A stretch of 64,000 nucleotides of DNA, taken from positions 345,350,650-345,414,649 of the forward strand of contig NC_064619.1 of assembly GCF_023898315.1 (NCBI RefSeq), read 5' to 3'. The stretch comes from Schistocerca nitens. Taxonomy: Eukaryota; Arthropoda; Insecta; Orthoptera; Acrididae. The position numbers and the translations under genes were made by a program. The notes beneath the pieces were generated by a model. It was not told where the DNA came from. It was given only the letters and a program-made list of their open reading frames with translations, and did no database searches. Positions 1 through 12,605 of the stretch are shown here, one piece after another. Position 1 is the stretch's first letter; each line of letters starts with the position of its first letter.

Positions 1-51
1 TTTCTTTTGTAAGAACTAATACATAAATGATTAGCATGCAACAGCATTTAA

Positions 52-1851
52 GGCCAGGTTCTTATACAAATTAGCAAAAAATAGGCAACGTTTGGTAATT
101 TTCTTTCTTACCTTTGAGATAATGAATAGACATACAACGGATCTGTTTGGGGATTATGACTGATCACACTTTCAACTTTATTTTAGATTTTCAATACAGA
201 AAACAAAATGACACCCACAGTTATGGTCTGCTCAAGAACCTCGAGTTTGAAGTATGCAGATTGCGAACAGTGTAGCCCCTCAGGAGTTACCTGAAATCAA
301 AAATGGATAACGTCAGTAGATACTACATTAAATTTATGGGAGCTTATACCTAACTACAATGAAATGACTCAAACTTTGAGTTCGACTTTTAGGGGTTTTG
401 TTCACTGTTCATCGATTTACAAAAAATACTTGACATTAACAAATTTCATTTATTATAGCTATAAGCTCCCTAGAAAAGTGTTTACTTTTCAGCGATCGAA
501 GGTAGAAGTTAAAAGATTGAACAGTTTTTATTTTATGCTGCATGCAGTTTCTCGAGAAAAACCTTTTTAAAGTTTAGGAAAAGCTTTTATATGTATTATT
601 ACTTCAATTTGCATAAAAACTGAATGTTATATATTTTTTATGCCGCTGAACACAAACCTGAAGTCAGTTTTTCAAAATCCAAAGTGGCAGTACAATATGG
701 TGAACGAAAAATTATGTTTTGACCTATTTTAAGCAAAATTTGACCAAAAACACGTTTTTCGTTACTTACATTTAGTCTGCAATACCAGGACCATATACTG
801 AGTGTTCCTCTAACTCTAAATGTTCCTGGAGAACAACTCCTCGTTCTTATTGGCAAGAAAAGCCGATCTGGCTGAGCTGGATATGTTGCGTTCGACAGCC
901 TGCACGCATTGTTCATCATCTTTTTCGGTAAATATGTTTGCATGCATACTGCAATACAAATCATTTTGTGGACGTTTGTCACGGCTCGACAAGTTTTCTA
1001 CCCCAGCCGGTCGTCTCCGGCTGAGAGCATCCCATGGTGGCCGTGACAATGCTTTGAACAATGGGCTGCATAAACCTTTGTAGCGCATGAATTAACACCC
1101 CCACCCCTCCCACCCGCAGTTTTATTTCACTTCTCGCTCCTCCCTTCTCCTCTGACTCACACTCCATCACACTACTATATACTTATGTCTCATGTCCACT
1201 CATCATGGTTTCCCCCTCCCAAAAAAAAACCTCCACCGCTATTCTTTCTCTACTCTTACACGGTAATAAATACACAGAAACGTACTTAAATAGAATTACA
1301 CACATGCAATAATCTAATTTAAAAAAGAATATTTGTAGGTCAAAGACAAAGTGGTGGAAAGGTTATGTTGGCAGCACTACAAAAAATAAACAGCAACACA
1401 TACTGGAAATATAGAAACAAACAGAATACAGTGGTGTGCATAAAACCGTGTTGTGAGAAATTCATAGTGTTGCAGAACATCTAAAAAGTAGATGAAAATT
1501 ATCAGTGTCTAACAAAGAAAGACGATGTGCTAGCAGGCAGCATTTCCCGACGTAAGTGAGAAATCAGCCGAAAAATAACCGTACGTACAAACCAACCTCT
1601 TCTTAACGAACTGTTTTTCGATCTAAAAAGCAAATAAAAATGTAAATAAACTTAATTACAGACAACTCATGATGCTTTACTTCAATGAAGCGAAACACGT
1701 CTGGTGAAAAAATCACGCATTTTTGTAGTTGCAACGACGGATCAAAAATACCCTCATGAATAAAAAATCTTTTCGTCCCAACGTTCTAGACACATATATC
1801 TTTCAAAAAATGCAATAAAAATTTTCGGCCGTTTTGAATGAGAACCTGGCC
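52..1851. mobile_element. TTAA-flanked inverted-repeat element, possibly piggyBac-like and non-autonomous
   Basis: The sequence GGCCAGGTTCT at 52-62 is repeated in perfect inverted orientation at 1841-1851. The match continues as AT.CAAA, about 19 bp with two mismatches in total. Both ends abut TTAA (48-51 and 1852-1855), the target-site signature of piggyBac transposons. The 1.8 kb interior has no long ORF and nothing I recognise as a transposase, so it would depend on a helper elsewhere. The ends do not begin with the CCC/GGG usual for piggyBac, so the family is uncertain. A chance inverted repeat beside TTAA in AT-rich DNA is possible but unlikely at this length. Confidence 0.5.
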
Positions 1852-1855
1852 TTAA

Positions 1856-3260
1856 ACACAAATGTAGAGCAAATACTGTAATAGAGTTTGTTTGTGGATT
1901 TTGGTGATAACAGTTACTTTTTAGGAAGGATGGTGTACTTGCAGAGTTTAGCAGACTTGCAAATGTTTACCACGGAGTGAGAGCGTCCAACACGGCATCT
2001 CTAGGTGTTTTCGTTCCTCTACTTACAAACGTTGGAAGCGCAAATTTAGCAAATAATAAACATGCGAAAAATGATAACGTATGCAAAGCCAGCTTTCTTC
2101 AAGAAAGAATATCTATCGATTTCAATATTTTACGTGAAATATGAAAATCTTTGTTAACATGAAAGAACAATTGAAACGTTTTAAAAAGTTATATATCAGG
2201 CCCTGAGGGCAACGCAGAGCAGCCTAAGCTTTGCCTAAACTCCAATTAGTCGAAAGTACTAGAAGAACGATGGAAGGAAGATTACCGTGAATAAGCCCAT
2301 TACAGACGGAGCACATGCTCGGATAGCGAAAGTATGGTGAAAGGAAATCGATTATGTTCTGATCGAAAGAATCATTGCACCATTCGTTTTCATCAGTTGT
2401 GGGAAGCTACGGGAAAAGTATATTTTGACCACGGAACGGAATTTTGAAGCCCGCTACTTCTGAATACGAGTCCAATGTCTCACCCATTCTACTTCCTCGC
2501 TCTGTGACAGTACTTGAGGGAGATTTTGCTCACTTCTTCCCTTGAAATACCTCCCTCGTAGACCCGTGAAAGCTCAAGCGGATTCCCGTCGTGTCCTCGA
2601 ACCAATTAAAAGTCCTTCACGGCACCGGCGACCGAAGCCGACTCCTCCGTGGACAGACTATCCGATTACCGCGAGGGGGAAACCAATCACTACTCGGTAT
2701 CCGTGAGGCAGTTTTCTTCACGTGCAAAAATTAGCAACGTCCCTGACAGCTAGGAACGCCGTCGAAGGATGGTAGATTTTTCAGGCAGCAATACTGCTTG
2801 GAAGGGCTTTGTCGTATTTTCCAATGTGACAGATGTGCTGCCTTTCCTTTAGATAAGGGAGGCACTGTCTTTTTTTTTAGGCTTGTGACATAATATACAG
2901 CCAGGACTGGAAACTAGAATATTACATCTTCATTATACATGTTTCCTTCATAATGATGTACATGGTATCTCCGCAACATTAGCCAGTGCACAGTATCACT
3001 CCTCTTGTTTACATGTTTTCCAGTCTTGGCGTCAACTGTTGTTGAGTGTGTGTGACGTATTTCGGCGTTTACTTTGGGTATTTAGAAACTAGTTTGCTAT
3101 CCTAAGAGGCAGAGATATTTTGGCCAATGTACTTCTTGAAGTGTCATCGTTAATGTCACTGAAATTTGTTAATTTAAATTAATCATAGAAGGAAGTTACA
3201 ATGGTACGGGCATGTAAGACGAGTGGAGCAAGCCAGAATACCGAAAATGACTCCGAAATG
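1856..3260. other. No recognisable feature
   Basis: AT-rich single-copy-looking sequence. I see no ORF worth calling and no repeat end. A moderately GC-rich patch at about 2430-2720 has no recognisable motif. Confidence 0.5.
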
Positions 3261-3270
3261 GGAACCAGAA

Positions 3271-3432
3271 TGGTTCAAATGGCTCTAAGGACTATGGGAC
3301 TTAACATCTGAGGTCATAAGTCCCCTAGACTTAGAACTACTTGAACCTAACTAACCTAAGGAGATATCCATGCCCCAGGCAGGATTCGAACCTGCGACAG
3401 TAGCAGCAGCGCGGTTCCGGTCTGAAGTGCCT
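3271..3432 (-). mobile_element. SINE group A, 5' end missing
   Basis: Minus-strand copy of the commonest tRNA-headed SINE here. The plus strand shows the complement of the tail (TGGTTCAAATGGCTCT), the TTAGTTAGGTT core (complement CTAACCTAA) and the B box (complement GGATTCGAACC). It stops before the A box, so the tRNA head is incomplete. No clear target-site duplication is visible. Confidence 0.88.
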
Positions 3433-4702
3433 AAATGGGAACCGTAGGGAAAGAAGTGAAGAGGACGCTCTATGGTCACCTGGTTCGAAAATATACAATT
3501 AACTATGAAAAAACTTGGCTCAGAGGAAGAAGATATACAAGATCGAAACACCTGGAGTGACATCCTGAGGCGATAAATTAAGATCTTATGTAACAGACGT
3601 AGTAATTTCAGGGTATTTGTTATGTTTGAGGAAAACCTTTGTGTAGAGGAAAGTCTCAATAAATATAAATCAATTGTTCATTAATTGCTCCTCCCATGAA
3701 CAAGAAGAAACTTTCCATATTGTTGTGCCCACAGGCCAAATAAAAATAAATATTTCTATTCTAATAAGTGGCTGGTTCTCATACAGCGATACTTAGTGAT
3801 GGGCTTCTCAAATCACACTCACAAGAAAGGGTATTAAAACTTGCACACATAAATTATTGATTTTTGCCTTATGATCGGAGAACTCCAATTATAAATGCCT
3901 TCTCATGAGTGTTAGATTGTTTGTACTTAATGAGGAAAATCTTTCCTGATAGTTTAACGTTTTTCATAAAAATCTCATGTTGAAGAGAAAAATTATCTTA
4001 ACCGTGAATTAGTCTACTCTTTTTGCAGAGCATACGATGTGTTGTTCTTTTGTGAGCGTGACAGGTTAAAACTTATCTCAGCGTGGGAATTCTGGCTGGG
4101 TACCTGCGCCACCGCTTGCAATATCCGCGCACGTCTCAAGGGCCGGGTTGGGAATCAGATGAGAATCCTGCGGCTCTGAGTCGGTCTCTGAGGCGTGCTC
4201 CGGCAGCGCAGTAGGCAAGGAAGGCACTGCCCGCCGAGGGCAGCTGTCCGATCCGGCACTCCTGGTTCAGTGCTTGCATGACGCCTCCAGCAGCCGGACA
4301 CAACTAACATGGAGTGTGAAGCTAACAAGTCAAAGCACAATAACTACGGATTCCTCAGTCTGGAGATAATTATTATGACTTTTATAGAACCGTGACAAGC
4401 AAGAATTTTAGTTTAATCTACTCACCAAAATTATTGGCTCCAATTCTGAACGTTGCAAAACCATAAAGTCCTATTGTACACTATATGCAAGCACTGTAAG
4501 GTTAATAGTCAGAACGGTATATTCTAAATGCTGCCTTTACCGGTACTTCTAACTGTGCTGTCTTCAAAATACGTCCTTCTGCGTCAATACTCGAACAGGG
4601 AGTGTTAACCATGCGAGAAGGCAGCATACTTCCTTTGACTCGAACAACAATAATCATGGCAAGCAAATCTGCGTTTTGAAATGGCAAGTTTCTTCTACGA
4701 GG
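3433..4702. other. Intergenic, with a GC-rich patch at 4080-4310
   Basis: Mostly AT-rich with no ORF of interest. The patch at 4080-4310 is clearly GC-richer than its flanks and contains several short G/C palindromes, but no coding frame or repeat that I recognise. Confidence 0.4.
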
Positions 4703-4704
4703 AG

Positions 4705-5342
4705 TTGCTGAAAAGTAATGCCTCAAAAATTTTTATGTGAAAACTCGTAACTCTTTTTAAATTAAAAAAAAACATTATTAACATTCTACATCCTTATTCT
4801 CTCCCGCTAGAGGTCTCCAAAAGTGTAACATGACGGTGTTTAAACTAGCTGCGTGGATGCATGAGACAATGCGTACAGCAATCTAGTTTCGAATTTTAAC
4901 AGTTCGTCCACACATGGAGCACCCTCTCCTTGAGCGTGACAATTCCAGGCCTTACAAGAACACTGCGACAGTTGCAACAATCCTACGTCTTGGGTTCACT
5001 GTCAGCGATCATCATCCCTGCAGCCAGAATTGGCCCCATCCGATTTTCATCTGTTTCCACAACTCAAGGAACACTTTTCAGGACTTCACTTTGACAGTGA
5101 CGCTGCGGTGCAATCAGAGCTCAGGTTGTGGCTTCGTCCACAAACTCAAACACTGTACAGCGACGCATCAAGAAACTGGTCGCTCGTTGGGAGAAATACT
5201 TTCATCGCCAGGATGACGACATTGAGAAGTAAATATGTAAACGTGAAGAATGAAGATGGAGAATCTTAATAACGTTTGTTTCACTTATAAACTTTCAAGA
5301 ATTTTCGCACACAAAATTTCGGAGGCAGTACTTTTCAGCACA
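4705..5342 (+). mobile_element. Mariner-family remnant, internally deleted
   Basis: Terminal inverted repeats are visible: TGCTGAAAAGTAATGCCTC at the left end and its near complement GAGGCAGTACTTTTCAGCA at the right. The similarity continues inward through the ATTTT.TGTG stretch. At about 640 bp the element is roughly half the size of an autonomous mariner. It keeps only the part coding for the C-terminal half of the transposase. The same TIR also forms a mariner-type hairpin-prone end. This is an old, dead copy. Confidence 0.75.
4914..5269 (+). pseudogene. Mariner transposase C-terminal fragment, frameshifted
   Basis: The translation shows the mariner catalytic signature. RDNSRPYKN in the first frame matches the usual HDNARPH block with the second catalytic Asp. 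A frameshift near 5030 then leads into APSDFHLFPQLKEHF, which carries the third catalytic Asp of the DD34D type, followed by the conserved FDSDAAVQSELRLWL tail. The N-terminal helix-turn-helix and the first catalytic Asp are absent. It cannot encode a working transposase. Confidence 0.8.
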
Positions 5343-6220
5343 CCGTCGCATTCCTGTTAGTTCTGATTAAATACCTTTGGAAGTAAAGCGTTCAGAGTAT
5401 CTCTTTCGGTACTTGTTTAGCTGTTCTGAAACATTCCGCCGTTGCGGTGAAATTAATAACGCAACTTGGATGTTCGCTCGTGACTGGACCCGCAGCGGCT
5501 GACGGGCCGGTATCACGCAGCGGTTACGCCCAGCTCGTGCCTTCCCGCCTTGCCGTTCCCACTAGCAAATAGAAACTTTTCCCCGCTGGTACTGTTCTCT
5601 TTAGCAGTGGTGCTGTGATTACACAGGCCTTCAGTATTACTGTAATTGCTCCCCTCATCGTACACTGCATACCCAACCTACCCAAGCACTGTCAAAATGC
5701 CAAATAAAAGGTATGTTTGTATCTCGTCCTCTCTAATCAATTCGTTTCAGCTCAAGGTTTCTCGTACATTATAAACGCTGAGTAGTTTTAAAAATGCTAT
5801 TTAGCTTTTGGCATCTTAGGCGTCCTGCAGATTACGAACATTTTTGTTTCTTCACTAGAAACATCACTCTTCGTTCCTAAAGGACCGTCAGTATTGATTT
5901 GCGTTTTTTTTTTTTTTTTTTTCCTTTTCATATAATGGCACGATAATTTTCCCTCTCTTGTTTTAGCTAAGGGTAAAGTCGAAAACTTGATAACACCTGC
6001 ACTATCCTCGACTTTCGGCTTTTAGGAGTCTGTTTCTCCTTATATTGGATGTGCTTTTATATGCCGATCGTTTTTGGTTCGTAAAACTTATTACAGATAA
6101 CCTCACTGGATCTTCCCAGTGCCTGTATACGTTTTGCATTAAGTGCGCGACAACACAGCAGCAAGTATTTAATTTTCAGCAGGGCTAAGATGGAAAAACC
6201 AAACTGTTAATCACTGAAAC
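5343..6220. other. Intergenic, with a GC-rich patch and a poly-T run
   Basis: A GC-rich patch lies at about 5465-5600 and a run of T at about 5907-5922. I see no ORF, repeat end or RNA gene. Confidence 0.4.
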
Positions 6221-6230
6221 AGCTGCTGCG

Positions 6231-6429
6231 AGCCGGCCAGAGTGGCCGAGCGGTTCTAGGCGCTTCAGTCCGGAACCGCGCTTCTGCTAAGGTCGCAGGT
6301 TCGAATCCTGCCTCGGGCGTGGATGTGTGTGATGTCCTTAGGTTAGTTAGGTTTAAGTAGTTCTAAGTGTAGCGGACTGATGACCTCAGATGTTAAATTT
6401 CATAGTGCTTAGAGTCATTTGAACCATTT
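6231..6429 (+). mobile_element. SINE group A, full length with target-site duplication
   Basis: Complete tRNA-derived SINE. The A box TGGCCGAGCGG and B box GGTTCGAATCC of an RNA polymerase III promoter sit in a tRNA class-II-like head. The TTAGTTAGGTTTAAGTAG core and the tail ending in CATTTGAACCATT follow. A 10 bp duplication with one mismatch flanks it (AGCTGCTGCG at 6221-6230, AGCTGTTGCG at 6430-6439). It is non-coding and would rely on a LINE reverse transcriptase. Confidence 0.95.
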
Positions 6430-6439
6430 AGCTGTTGCG

Positions 6440-9000
6440 GAAGACACATACCCAAACAAACATGTTAGGTAATTTTAGTTCCTAAAACTATAAATGCCGC
6501 GCTAGTTTACTGTGTAACATCATTATCGGTTTCTTCCCGCCTGTGTCAGTCCACTTTCTGAGTCACCTATGGTAGCCTCATTGTCTAAGAGACGTTGAAT
6601 ACTTAAAATTAAACATTATTTCAAATGTTTACTTGTACCGTGACTGAATTCTCTTGGAATACTAGTAGCGTGCTAAATATTAAGGCTGAATATAAGAACC
6701 AGCGTATTGTACGGGGGGTGAGACGTTGACAGTGGGAACACTGGAAGACAAGAAACTGGGAACATTTGAAGTTGGTGCTAAAGGAGAATGTTAAAATGCG
6801 TAAGGAATGTAACGTGAAGATAGTCTAATGAACAAGCGATGAAAAGAACCTCTGAAGAATTAAAATCTACAGGAAAATTATAGGGATCTACACACCTTAC
6901 CAGAACAAAGGCCAGCTTAATTTGACGTCTCCTAGGGGTATACTTGAATAGTTAATTTGATTGTTCAAACATCAGAGGGTAAAAATTGTAAGGGCTGGAA
7001 AACATTAGAAAACATGAGACTAATGATGTTTTCTACTCAAATTACCATTTCCCTATATTAGCTGCTTGCTTATAAAAAGGCTAGGTGTTTGATACAAAAA
7101 CGAAATATTCTTACAGCAGTATTCCGTAATACACATAGTACATGTGCCAGGTTCAGGAGAGTGGCTTAGAATTTTCGTATATGAGGACACGGAAACCTGT
7201 TCATCTACGCGCCGAAGAATGGTGTGAAAAAGACGCTATTGTCATTCTTAGCGGCTCTGTAATGAGTAATATGAAGTCTTCACATCTTGTGATGTACCGA
7301 TTCTTGAAACTTACTGGTTCTTGATATTCGAATCACTGTTTGTTGCTTACTAACAATCTGAGTCTGTGCTTTTTAACAACCTTAGGAGTAATTGTGTTTT
7401 TTATCTTTTGTTTACAGGTACGTTGCACCACCTCGGAGAGGTTGGATAGATCTTTTCCACGCATATTTCACGCCTTCCCAAAGCTGAAGTTGTGCGTAAG
7501 TGTTTTATGTTCTGCGTTATCAATTTCTTTTACATTCTAAAACTAGTGTCATGTGTACGCCTGTCTCGATCCAAAACCCATTAGCAAAGCAGCATTCGTT
7601 ACTACCTACACACAGCAGTGCAAACGTGCTCCATTTGAACTATCTAGTAAGGTTATAGGATATTGAGCTAACTGTTTTTGTCACCCATTTGATTGAATTC
7701 TGGATTCTCTCGTCTTCTATGCTTCTGATGCAACCTGAAAATATAGTTTACAAAGTGAAATGCTGACTCAGAAAACCATCTTGCAAGAGGCAGTGTGATC
7801 TCTAGGCACGTTACCTTGTGTGCCTTGTATGGGCTGAACAGTACGGTAACTACATCGCTCTCTGCTATTCACGTGCGTAAATATCGTGAATCTTTACAAC
7901 TTTATACGCCCTCGTACAAGAATAACGGGCACGGCCTAAACAAAACCAGCATTATTGAATAAAGGAAGCAGGATCACTGTCTACAATTCAATAAAATACA
8001 GGAAGTTCAACTAATTTCCTTTTACTCTGACGCTAGTTACACATTTTAACTTATTCACCACACAATAATTCATCAAATGTAACATGAAGACGGATGTTAG
8101 TCATTTACGTGCGGTGATGCAGGATTCCGAACAGGAAAAAATGACGCATGACTTGCTTATCTACGTATTTCTGTGGAAATACCTGCACTGATCACGGTAT
8201 TAGAAGCGGATGAGCGTGCGGGAGAGATTAGTAGCACACAACTGGCAATGAAGCGAATGGTAGCCTTCATGTGTTTCACGTGGGTAGTCGCACAAACGTA
8301 ATACCATGAAAAACGCAAAGAATTGATTTGTAATTTCCCGCAAGCGAGCTCTTACCAACACAAGTAAATCCTGAAATGAGAAAATGGAAATAACCCTATA
8401 ATTATAAGCCACGCGACTCAGAAATCTATTTCACACCACCTGTGCCAGTTTGACACAAGAATATTAGTCAAAATCTAAAATAAAGAGCGGAAAGATCTCT
8501 AGCACACACTTCATCTGAAATACAAATCACTTTAAACGGCCGACGGTGCGGGGTCTAAATGGAAACCTGTGTGACTTGAATTGCAATCCAGTGTCACGTG
8601 CAACATATTCCAAATAAACTACACCTAAATTTACGGATACTTTAGCGTTCAGAGCTAGCGTTCATTACTGAAATAATTTAAATGAGATAGGAAGACAGTG
8701 CAATAATTTAATTCACTTGTAACTATGCACAATTATAACTAGAACATGTCTTGCATTTGTATCACAAAGAAAACTGGGTTATGATGCAAATATTCAGAGA
8801 GCGGAACAATAGAATTATAGTACAAACCTTAGTACACAAAAAACTTTGAGTGTGGGAACTCTAAAATCCTGTTGGTAATTGCCGGATGTGAACAACCTTA
8901 TTTGGCCACATGTGCTTGCAAACACATTCGTAATTAATGAAAAATAAGATCGTGAAACACCGAAAACCACTACAAAAGTCTGCGGCGTCTTGCAAGGTCC
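6440..9000. other. Long AT-rich stretch without recognisable genes
   Basis: I read this on both strands and found only short ORFs (for example 7142-7324 and 7340-7540) with no family signature. There is no repeat end or RNA gene. Confidence 0.45.
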
Positions 9001-9006
9001 GTGCGG

Positions 9007-9110
9007 CTCCCCCCCCCCCCTCTCCCCCTCGTCGGAAAATAGTGCGTAAGCTTAGGGACCGATGAGCAGTTTGGTCCCATAAGACCTTACGACAAATTTC
9101 AATTTTGGCT
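9007..9110 (+). repeat. Degenerate SINE tail, group B/C, beside a poly-C run
   Basis: The motifs TAAGCTTAGGGACCGATGA and CAGTTTGGTCCCATAAGA match the tail of the group B/C SINEs seen intact elsewhere in the window. The head is reduced to a C-run at about 9009-9020. Confidence 0.5.
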
Positions 9111-9190
9111 ACAAAAACATTGATTAAACTTAATTAGGACAGTATAGAAACACTGAAATGGCAGACTGCAACTTAGTTCACACACTATCA

Positions 9191-9635
9191 ACCTCAACTG
9201 AAATTAGCATTCGCAGCGGAGTAAGACAGATCCAGAACGAATTTTTCATGGTGCAGAGGAGTTTGCGCTGATATTTTTACTTCCTGGCAGTTAAAACTGT
9301 GATCCCGCGAAAGGCAAAGCTCCCTAGTTCGAGTCTCGCTCTGGCACACAGTTTTAATCTTCCAAGGAAGTTTCATATCAGCGCACACTCCGCTGCAGAC
9401 TGAAAAATCCACAATATCCTTTCTTCCAGAAATACTAGTCCCGCAAGTTTTGCAAGAGAACTTCTGTAAAGCTTGGAAGGCAGGAGATAAGGTACTGGGG
9501 GAAGTGCAGCTGTGAGGACCGGTCCTGAGTCATGCTTGGATAGCTCAGTTGGAAGAACACTTCTCCGAGAAAGGCAAAGGTCCCATATTAGAGTCTCCGT
9601 CCTGCATACAGTTTTCATCTGCCAGAAAGTTTCAA
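9191..9635 (+). repeat. Palindromic tRNA-related composite repeat
   Basis: Two tRNA-like pieces lie in tandem. The first has GTTCGAGTCTCG (9328-9339) inside a hairpin: the left arm 9262-9301 is the near complement of the right arm 9347-9386. The arms contain TTCCTGGCAGTTAAAACTGTG and its counterpart, and an outer GCAGCGGAGT/ACTCCGCTGC pair extends them. The second piece has GATAGCTCAGTTGGAAGA (about 9539-9556), an A-box-like tRNA start, followed by a repeat of the ACAGTTTTCATCTGCCAG tail. I know similar units as common orthopteran repeats but cannot name the family. It has no coding capacity. Confidence 0.65.
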
Positions 9636-9639
9636 GACT

Positions 9640-11820
9640 GACCAACTTGTTATGGCACCGACCAAGTCTACTTCAAAAATGTCCTTCTGAATCCCCGCAC
9701 CAAGCATACGAATTTTTATCGGGGTCGGCTGAAAGCACATGAACCGTGCCAACCTTAGCACACCAGAGAAAGCCGCCTAAACCTTCTGCCCAGAGCAACT
9801 TTCAGCCTAACCAAGCTAAAGACGTGTTCTTATACTCATTGCTAACTGGCGGGGCTTTGAAACTGCTCGCTTATTGCCACTGAGTTCAGACACTTCAAAC
9901 TAAACAGAAAGGGGGCATAATGAACGTACCAGTTACCATCAGATATCAGTTATTTCTGTTATATTTACTGGATTTAGCTCTCTTTGGCGAAGCTCAAGGT
10001 ATTTAATCATAAGAAAGCAAAGAAACGAAGCACCCAAAAATCGAGCGTACGGGTTTGAATCGTTGTAATCTTGTGAACAATGTTTATACAAATAACAGTA
10101 CAAAGTAATGATTACAATTAGAACTGCCTACAGTAGTTTCATTTATTTTGGTAATTTCTTAAGTTTTGTTTATCTAGTGTATAAAATATCCTCAGCATTC
10201 TGTTTTACATATCCAAACCGTTATCTCTTACACGGCCGCCCCATGCAGACATCAGCGAGCCACACGATCAAGGATATAAACTGTGATACAAAAAGCTAAG
10301 TTGTAAGACATATACATAAACGAGTCATCCTTTTGCTCACCCCTTTTTCTGAATTTCTTCTCTAACGCGATTTTCACGTCCTAAAACGTACTGCTAAATT
10401 TTTGGTAGGATCTTGCTCATGGTCTTTAAATTTAGTCAGGAAAATTCCCTCGAGTGCTTCTGTTTGTATATTCTGTTCTCCGAAAGCCTCAGGCTGGCTA
10501 TATATAACGTCTGCTTTCATTGACACTGCATCTTGAGAATCCCTCATACTAAAACCTTTTAAATGAGAATATGTTTCAGTTTTTTTTATCTATTCTACTT
10601 CCACGGGAACTATTTCACTTGGGTCTGTGGAAGATACATGAGCTATTTTTTATCTTTGTAAATATTTATTGGGCATCCTTGTTTTTCTGACATATTCCAC
10701 GTCTCGGAGGATCTTCTTAGAAAGCATCCACTGAAACGAAACTTACATCTAACGTAATCTAATCTCCTTCGTTAAATTTCCTTCCGTAGTTAACCATCCA
10801 GTAGTAAGTTAATGTTTTCCTATATGCGTCAGCAGACGGCACTGAGCACCGTTTAGTCACATTTTCCAATGATTTATTTCGTTGATTATTTCTTGTAGCA
10901 GCTTTTAATGTTGTATTTTATTCCACATTTAAATTTTCAACATCCTTTAGTTATGCCATATCACACATTACTCCGGTGTCCCCAGTCGTGATTGCCTACA
11001 GTCCACATTTCAATTTCCTAACTCTGAGCTCTTTTGCTGAAATCTGCTTCTTCCATCTCTTTTGTTTCAGCCACGCAGCTAATCTTGCTCCTAGGTGGTA
11101 GAATTATTCAACTTCTTCCATTGTGCCACCTGCATTTTTGAGTTTAGGTTGCCTTTCAGGTTCCAAACAGAACTCACAATTAAAGATAATACAGATGAAC
11201 GAGTGAGCTCCTTTAAATACTTAAGTATCATGTTGGACCAACAATGTGACTGCAAGGGAGGGTTAAATCCGGAAGAGAACCGGTCATAAAATTATTCATC
11301 AAAATATCAAAATACTTCCTGAAGTCGGATCTCAATTGCCAGCTAACAATTAGAATGACATGGTGTAATTATTCTCTGTTCTCCTTTATAGGTGTGAAAT
11401 ATGGAATTTTGACGCTAGTGCTGAAAATGATTTGAGACCTTTGAAATACCTTTCCGCAGATGACTGTTGCATATACCTGGTGTAGTGAAAATAGCAAATG
11501 TCGCGGTCTTTCGCGGGATAAAAAAAAGCTGCTAGAATTTTACGAAACAAAGAAATAAGCGGTACTTGAAACACATGATGAGGCGAGGATATAAATTATT
11601 GCAACTTATTACTCAAGATAAATGGCAAAAAGTTCATTAGAAGACGGAAAATTTTTTTGGAGAAAGACAACTGTTCCACATCTGAAGGAGCTTCCCACAC
11701 TGTACCCCGCATTGTCTACCTTCACTAGGAGGTGCTGTGTTAAGAAAAAGAAAATTATATTACTACGCTTTGTTACTTTCTTTCGGACTGTTTCACGGAC
11801 GAAATCCAGCTGCAACGGCA
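9640..11820. other. AT-rich stretch without convincing features
   Basis: No TIR, SINE box or reliable ORF is visible. A short ORF near 11160-11290 is discussed under rejected items. Confidence 0.4.
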
Positions 11821-11829
11821 ATATCTGAA

Positions 11830-12230
11830 ACACGAATTTGAATATGGCGTGGAGAGGCGCTGAGAATTCTGCCATTAGTGCCGCCACAAAAGCGGGGGCG
11901 GAGAAAAAGAAGATGCGGTATCTCTCAATCTGTGGGAGAAGCGTGTGATCGGGGATTCACTTTGCCGGTCACGGCGGGCCGCAGCGCAGCGGCTAATTTC
12001 GCGCGATGAGATTAATAACGGGCCGGGAGTCAGCGAGGTCGCGGCACCTGCCACGCGCTCCACTCACGACCGCCGGCTGCTATAGGCTCGTGAGGTGAAG
12101 AGAAGGCTGGGAAGGAATTCGGCTCTGCGTGCCGCTCTAATCCCACGCAGAGTCGCAGGCCGGCTCTGCTGCCGTGCCAGGGCAAAGGCGCTCGTCTGCT
12201 ACAGCTGCGGGTACGGTATCACCAGTCAGC
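11830..12230. promoter_or_regulatory. GC-rich island with TAAT cores, possible regulatory element
   Basis: About 400 bp much richer in G+C and CpG than the flanks. Homeodomain-type cores sit inside it (GCGGCTAATTTCGCG at about 11990, GAGATTAATAACGGGCC at about 12008). No repeat or ORF explains it. Four other islands of the same character lie at about 24.4, 44.0, 48.5 and 56.9 kb. Enhancer function is inference only. Confidence 0.3.
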
Positions 12231-12605
12231 TTAACGCAGCAAGACCTTTAATCTGTGTCGATAGTCTGTAATCTTAGATTCTGGCCTCCGAGGACCTGAT
12301 CTATAGCACTTCGTGTGCCAATGCGGTACGTCGTATCGCTGGCGCTTACGTTTAACGAGCGGCTGTCATGCTGACCTTATAACATTGCTGGGCTCGCTAT
12401 CTGAAAGCTGCAGAAGGGAAATGTTACGTACACTGAGGCGACGAAAGTTATAGGATAGTGACGTGCACATGTAGCACACATACAGATGGCGATAGTATCG
12501 CTTACAAGAGGCATAAAGGGGCAGTGTATTGGCGGAGCTGTCTTTTGTACTCAGGTGATTCATGTCAAAGGGTTTCCGACGTGATTATGGCCGCACGATG
12601 ACAAT

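Noticed and set aside
6231..6310. Possible tRNA gene (A and B boxes present)
   Set aside because: The head continues into a SINE core and tail and is flanked by a target duplication; the same applies to all other tRNA-like hits here.
11095..11289. ORF with FKYLSIMLDQQCD resembling a retrotransposon motif
   Set aside because: Only one short, weak motif; no neighbouring RT blocks.
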